The notes beneath the pieces were generated by a model. It ran no database searches. It was not told the origin of the DNA and saw only the letters and a program-made list of their open reading frames with translations. A DNA stretch of 8,501 bases. Origin: Dehalococcoidia bacterium (GTDB lineage Bacteria > Chloroflexota > Dehalococcoidia > UBA3495). A program made the translations under genes and the position numbers. Of this stretch, positions 6,127-8,501 are shown piece by piece. Numbering within the stretch: position 1 is the first letter of the stretch; the number at the start of each line of letters is the position of its first letter. The stretch is from positions 1 to 8,501 of the forward strand of contig PCAH01000098.1 of NCBI GenBank assembly GCA_002730485.1, in the 5' to 3' direction.

Positions 6127-7065
6127 GTGACTGAAACCTCACAGGCGGGTGTGTGGCCGGTTATGCTGACGCCTTTCACCGAGTCGGGGTCTGTCGATCT
6201 GGATGGACTGGATTCGTTGACTGAATGGTATATAAACTGCGGCGTGTCGGGACTTTTTTCTGTCTGCTTGTCCAGTGAGATGTACGATCTGACAGATGAG
6301 GAGCGGATAGCGATCGCTAAACGGGTCGTAGATCGCACGGCTGGCCGTGTGCCGGTGTTCGCGTCAGGGACATTTGGGGGAGACACAGAAGCCCAGGGCG
6401 CATCCATCGTGCGGATGTCTGAAACGGGTGTTGACGGTGTGGTGGTGATTGTTTCGCAGATGGCTCACGATGGCGAGGATGAGTCGGTTTGGCGGTTGAA
6501 CGTTGAGCAGATGCTGACGAGGACTGGGGACGTTCGGTTGGGTCTGTATGAATGTCCCCGACCCTATCATCGACTGCTTACGACAGAAACACTTGGTTGG
6601 AGTGCGGAGACGGGAAGGTTCGACTTTACGAAAGACACGTCTTGTCGTGAGGACGATATCGTCGGGAAGATTCAGGAGTCGCGGGGGACGTCGTTGCAGT
6701 TCTACGATGCCTGTGCAGCGACGCTGTGGACGACCCTGGAGAACGGGGGAGATGGGTTCTGTGGGATTTCGGGAAATTTCTATGCTGACCTGTATGTCTG
6801 GCTTTGTGAGCATTTTGACAAGGAACCAGAGACAGCGCGCCGCTTGCATCGGTTTCTGAGTGTCGCTGAACGGGCGATCGGGGTAGACTATCCGGTATCG
6901 GCGAAGCTGTTCCTGAGTAGGTCAGGGCTGCCCATTCGATCTGACTGTCGAGCCAAGAGTGCCACTTTCGACGAACGTGACCTTCGAATCTTGAGAGATC
7001 TCGAAGGAATGGTCGCGGAGTGGCGTGAACGTGTAGGAAGTTCTTTAGCCAGAGGATGGCAATGA
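6127..7065 (+). CDS. Dihydrodipicolinate synthase (DapA) family aldolase/lyase, divergent
   Basis: A 312-residue class I aldolase of the DHDPS/N-acetylneuraminate lyase superfamily, a TIM barrel that forms a Schiff base with a 2-oxo acid. It opens with the family strand GVWPVMLTPF (8-17). The catalytic lysine is Lys169 in DFTKDTS, and the partner tyrosine is Tyr141 in LYECPRP, with the same 28-residue spacing as Tyr133/Lys161 of E. coli DHDPS. The GTTGE motif is replaced by CLSSE (47-51), and the position equal to Arg138, which binds aspartate semialdehyde in DHDPS, is Pro146. It is therefore probably not a lysine-pathway DapA but a lyase for another 2-oxo acid. It overlaps the following GNAT gene by four bases, so both are likely translated together. 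Start is GTG with AGGA at 6116-6119. Confidence 0.93.
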   Translation: MTETSQAGVWPVMLTPFTESGSVDLDGLDSLTEWYINCGVSGLFSVCLSSEMYDLTDEERIAIAKRVVDRTAGRVPVFASGTFGGDTEAQGASIVRMSETGVDGVVVIVSQMAHDGEDESVWRLNVEQMLTRTGDVRLGLYECPRPYHRLLTTETLGWSAETGRFDFTKDTSCREDDIVGKIQESRGTSLQFYDACAATLWTTLENGGDGFCGISGNFYADLYVWLCEHFDKEPETARRLHRFLSVAERAIGVDYPVSAKLFLSRSGLPIRSDCRAKSATFDERDLRILRDLEGMVAEWRERVGSSLARGWQ

Positions 7066-7517
7066 TAAACGTAAGACCGGCTGTTCTGGAAGATCAGACG
7101 CTGATTGCTACCTTTCAGCAGCAGATGGCGAACGAAGCAGAAGGAGTTTCGCTTGCTGCCGACGTTCTCGAGCAGGGCGTCAGAGCTGCTCTAATCGATC
7201 CACTCAAGGGTGAATATCTGATTGCCGAACTTGACGAAGAACCCGTAGGCTGTCTGCTGACGGTGCGGGAATGGAGCGATTGGCGAAACGGAGAGGTTAT
7301 CTGGATTCACTCGCTCTATGTCACTCAGGACGCAAGACGGAAGGGCGTGTTCAAGCAACTCTATGTCTACCTGAGACAGATGGTCGAGACGGACAGCAAT
7401 CTGAAGGGCCTGCGATTGTATGTGCACCGGGACAACACGCTGGCACAGAATGCTTACAAAGCGCTCGGGATGGATGGGGACCACTACCAGCTATTCGAGT
7501 GGATGCCGGAGGGATAA
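7062..7517 (+). CDS. GNAT family N-acetyltransferase
   Basis: A 151-residue single-domain acetyl-CoA-dependent acetyltransferase. The fold is readable in order: INVRPAVLED (2-11), a central strand WIHSLYVTQDARRKGVF (81-97) with the acetyl-CoA pyrophosphate loop RRKGVF, then the motif B region with LRLYVHRDNTLAQNAYKALGM (117-137). The loop has Phe instead of Gly/Ala at its last position, a variant also seen in other GNATs. ATG 7062 is preferred over 7056: AGAGG at 7051-7055 is correctly spaced, and the resulting ATGA overlap couples it to the aldolase gene. Possible substrates are an amino group on the product of the neighbouring pathway, but the family is too broad to say. Its 3' end overlaps the convergent GGDEF gene by 27 bases. 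Confidence 0.91.
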   Translation: MINVRPAVLEDQTLIATFQQQMANEAEGVSLAADVLEQGVRAALIDPLKGEYLIAELDEEPVGCLLTVREWSDWRNGEVIWIHSLYVTQDARRKGVFKQLYVYLRQMVETDSNLKGLRLYVHRDNTLAQNAYKALGMDGDHYQLFEWMPEG

Positions 7518-8501
7518 CGGCTCTGGTGCACCGTCATCATACAACTGAAGCAGCCCATCGAGACCTTCGCGCAGGATGGCGGCCTCCGATCGGTCCTGAG
7601 CGCGCGCCAGCGCCGCCAGCCGTTTGAGCTGTATTCTACTGAAGTGACTCGTCTTCGTAACCATCTGGTCGGCTTCGGCTACGGTCGTACGCCCTCCTCC
7701 GCTCTCACGGCTTTGAAAGCGGGCTTCTCTTCCTTTGCGCACGAGCTCCCAGGCATCCGCCGCGTGCCTCGGATAGGTCGCTACACCGATGCTGAGCGAA
7801 ATCTCTCCGAGAGAGCCAGTAGACTCGGCAAGCGTGCGTCGAGCCGCCTCGGCCCGGTACGCTGCATCCTCCGCCCGGCATCCGGGCAGAATGACCAGGA
7901 ACTCGTCTGCCCAGAGTCTGCCTACCGTTCCAGTGTCCCCAGAGATTCCAGAGAACTCGCTGGCAAGAGCCACCAGCAGGCGATCACCGGCATCACGACC
8001 GGCCCCCTCGTTGTATGCACCGAATCCATCGATGTCCAACTGCAGCACGGATATGGGCTTTTCTGGGGAGGCTCCAGCGATTGTGTCCTCGAGCAAGGCC
8101 GCCAGGGCCCGTCCTGTCGGAAGGCCGGTCAGATTGTCCCTGTCCGCGTAGACTACAACAGAATCTGTCTGCTGCCGGGCACTGACACAGGCCATCGTTG
8201 AATGGCTCAGCAGGTCTGAGAGAGGGGGAGCCGGGGAATCGTAGGGTGCGATCCCTGCGGAAATCGTCATCGAATGGGCAATCTGGTTCCCATCAACAGT
8301 GAAACGAAGCCTGCTACCAGCGATTCTCTGTCGCAGATGATCTGTTCGAGCCTGGGTCCCGTCTCTCCCGGCAACGATCAGTGCCAGGAACTGGTCGTCC
8401 TCAGTCCGGATCAGGAGAACGGCCTCAAGGACCTCTGAGGCGACTGATTCCACGTGGTTCAGAACCTGATCGCCCAGCACATAGCCGTATTCTCTGCGAA
8501 A
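7491..8501 (-). CDS. Tandem degenerate GGDEF protein with C-terminal ribbon-helix-helix-like domain (5' end missing)
   Basis: The frame enters from the right edge with seven codons before an internal GTG at 8478-8480, so the start lies outside the window; 336 residues are visible. Residues 1-118 are the rear of a GGDEF-like domain: YGYVLGDQVL, then EDDQF at 34-38 (8388-8402) in place of GGDEF, and the SAGIAPY strand. Residues 120-278 are a second GGDEF domain: DNLTGLP at 122-128, LDIDGF at 155-160, AGD at 171-173 and SLSIGVATYP at 235-244, but with WADEF at 197-201 (7899-7913). No RxxD inhibitory site precedes it. Residues 282-322 (7536-7658) read as a strand TKTSHFS followed by two amphipathic helices, like a CopG/Arc ribbon-helix-helix DNA-binding domain. 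Diguanylate cyclase activity is doubtful; a nucleotide-sensing or structural role is inferred. The RHH call is pattern-based and less certain than GGDEF. Confidence 0.85.
   Translation of the reverse strand, partial: FRREYGYVLGDQVLNHVESVASEVLEAVLLIRTEDDQFLALIVAGRDGTQARTDHLRQRIAGSRLRFTVDGNQIAHSMTISAGIAPYDSPAPPLSDLLSHSTMACVSARQQTDSVVVYADRDNLTGLPTGRALAALLEDTIAGASPEKPISVLQLDIDGFGAYNEGAGRDAGDRLLVALASEFSGISGDTGTVGRLWADEFLVILPGCRAEDAAYRAEAARRTLAESTGSLGEISLSIGVATYPRHAADAWELVRKGREARFQSRESGGGRTTVAEADQMVTKTSHFSRIQLKRLAALARAQDRSEAAILREGLDGLLQLYDDGAPEPLSLRHPLE

Noticed and set aside
7644..8201. A 185-codon plus-strand frame opposite the GGDEF gene.
   Set aside because: It is antisense to a frame with clear GGDEF motifs and its own translation has no recognisable domain.

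Overview
This window looks like an ordinary chromosomal stretch of an uncultured, GC-moderate bacterium. GC is roughly 55 % by eye, GCG and CTG codons are frequent, Shine-Dalgarno sites are purine-rich, and GTG starts occur. The gene content (small-family transaldolase, glutaconate-type CoA transferase, M55 D-aminopeptidase, a divergent DHDPS-family aldolase, a D-2-hydroxyacid dehydrogenase) resembles the catabolic gene sets of environmental phyla such as Latescibacterota or Poribacteria. That placement is a guess from gene style, not a phylogenetic result. I see no mobile element, integrase, CRISPR array, rRNA or replication origin.

Layout. The first 275 bases hold no confident gene; the best candidate is a partial minus-strand frame running off the left edge. 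A transaldolase gene (276-932, +) ends in a likely terminator and converges on a tRNA-Thr(CGT) gene (1033-1108, -), which has its own perfect hairpin downstream and a promoter-like element upstream. A plus-strand metabolic series follows: an SDR dehydrogenase (1218-1991), CoA transferase subunits A and B (2110-3863, ATGA overlap), an M55 D-aminopeptidase (3876-4658), a G-rich gap, and a D-2-hydroxyacid dehydrogenase (4781-5755). A small DUF983 zinc-ribbon membrane protein is inserted on the opposite strand (5738-6115). A DHDPS/DapA-superfamily aldolase (6127-7065) and a GNAT acetyltransferase (7062-7517) resume the plus strand. The right edge is a minus-strand gene (7491-8501, 5' end missing) encoding two degenerate GGDEF domains followed by a ribbon-helix-helix-like C-terminus.

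How the parts may work together. The plus-strand enzymes suggest catabolism of small carboxylic acids. D-aminopeptidase could release D-amino acids. 2-oxo/2-hydroxy acid interconversion (SDR, D-2-hydroxyacid dehydrogenase), CoA activation by transfer (GctAB-type) and aldol cleavage (DapA-type) could process the carbon skeletons. The substrate is not determined by the sequence, and this pathway is inference. The most unusual item is the GGDEF-GGDEF-RHH protein at the right edge, whose catalytic signatures are both altered. Secondary points are a G-quadruplex motif inside a short, well-led reading frame between the peptidase and dehydrogenase genes, and a 19-codon upstream reading frame whose stop overlaps the GTG start of the CoA transferase.
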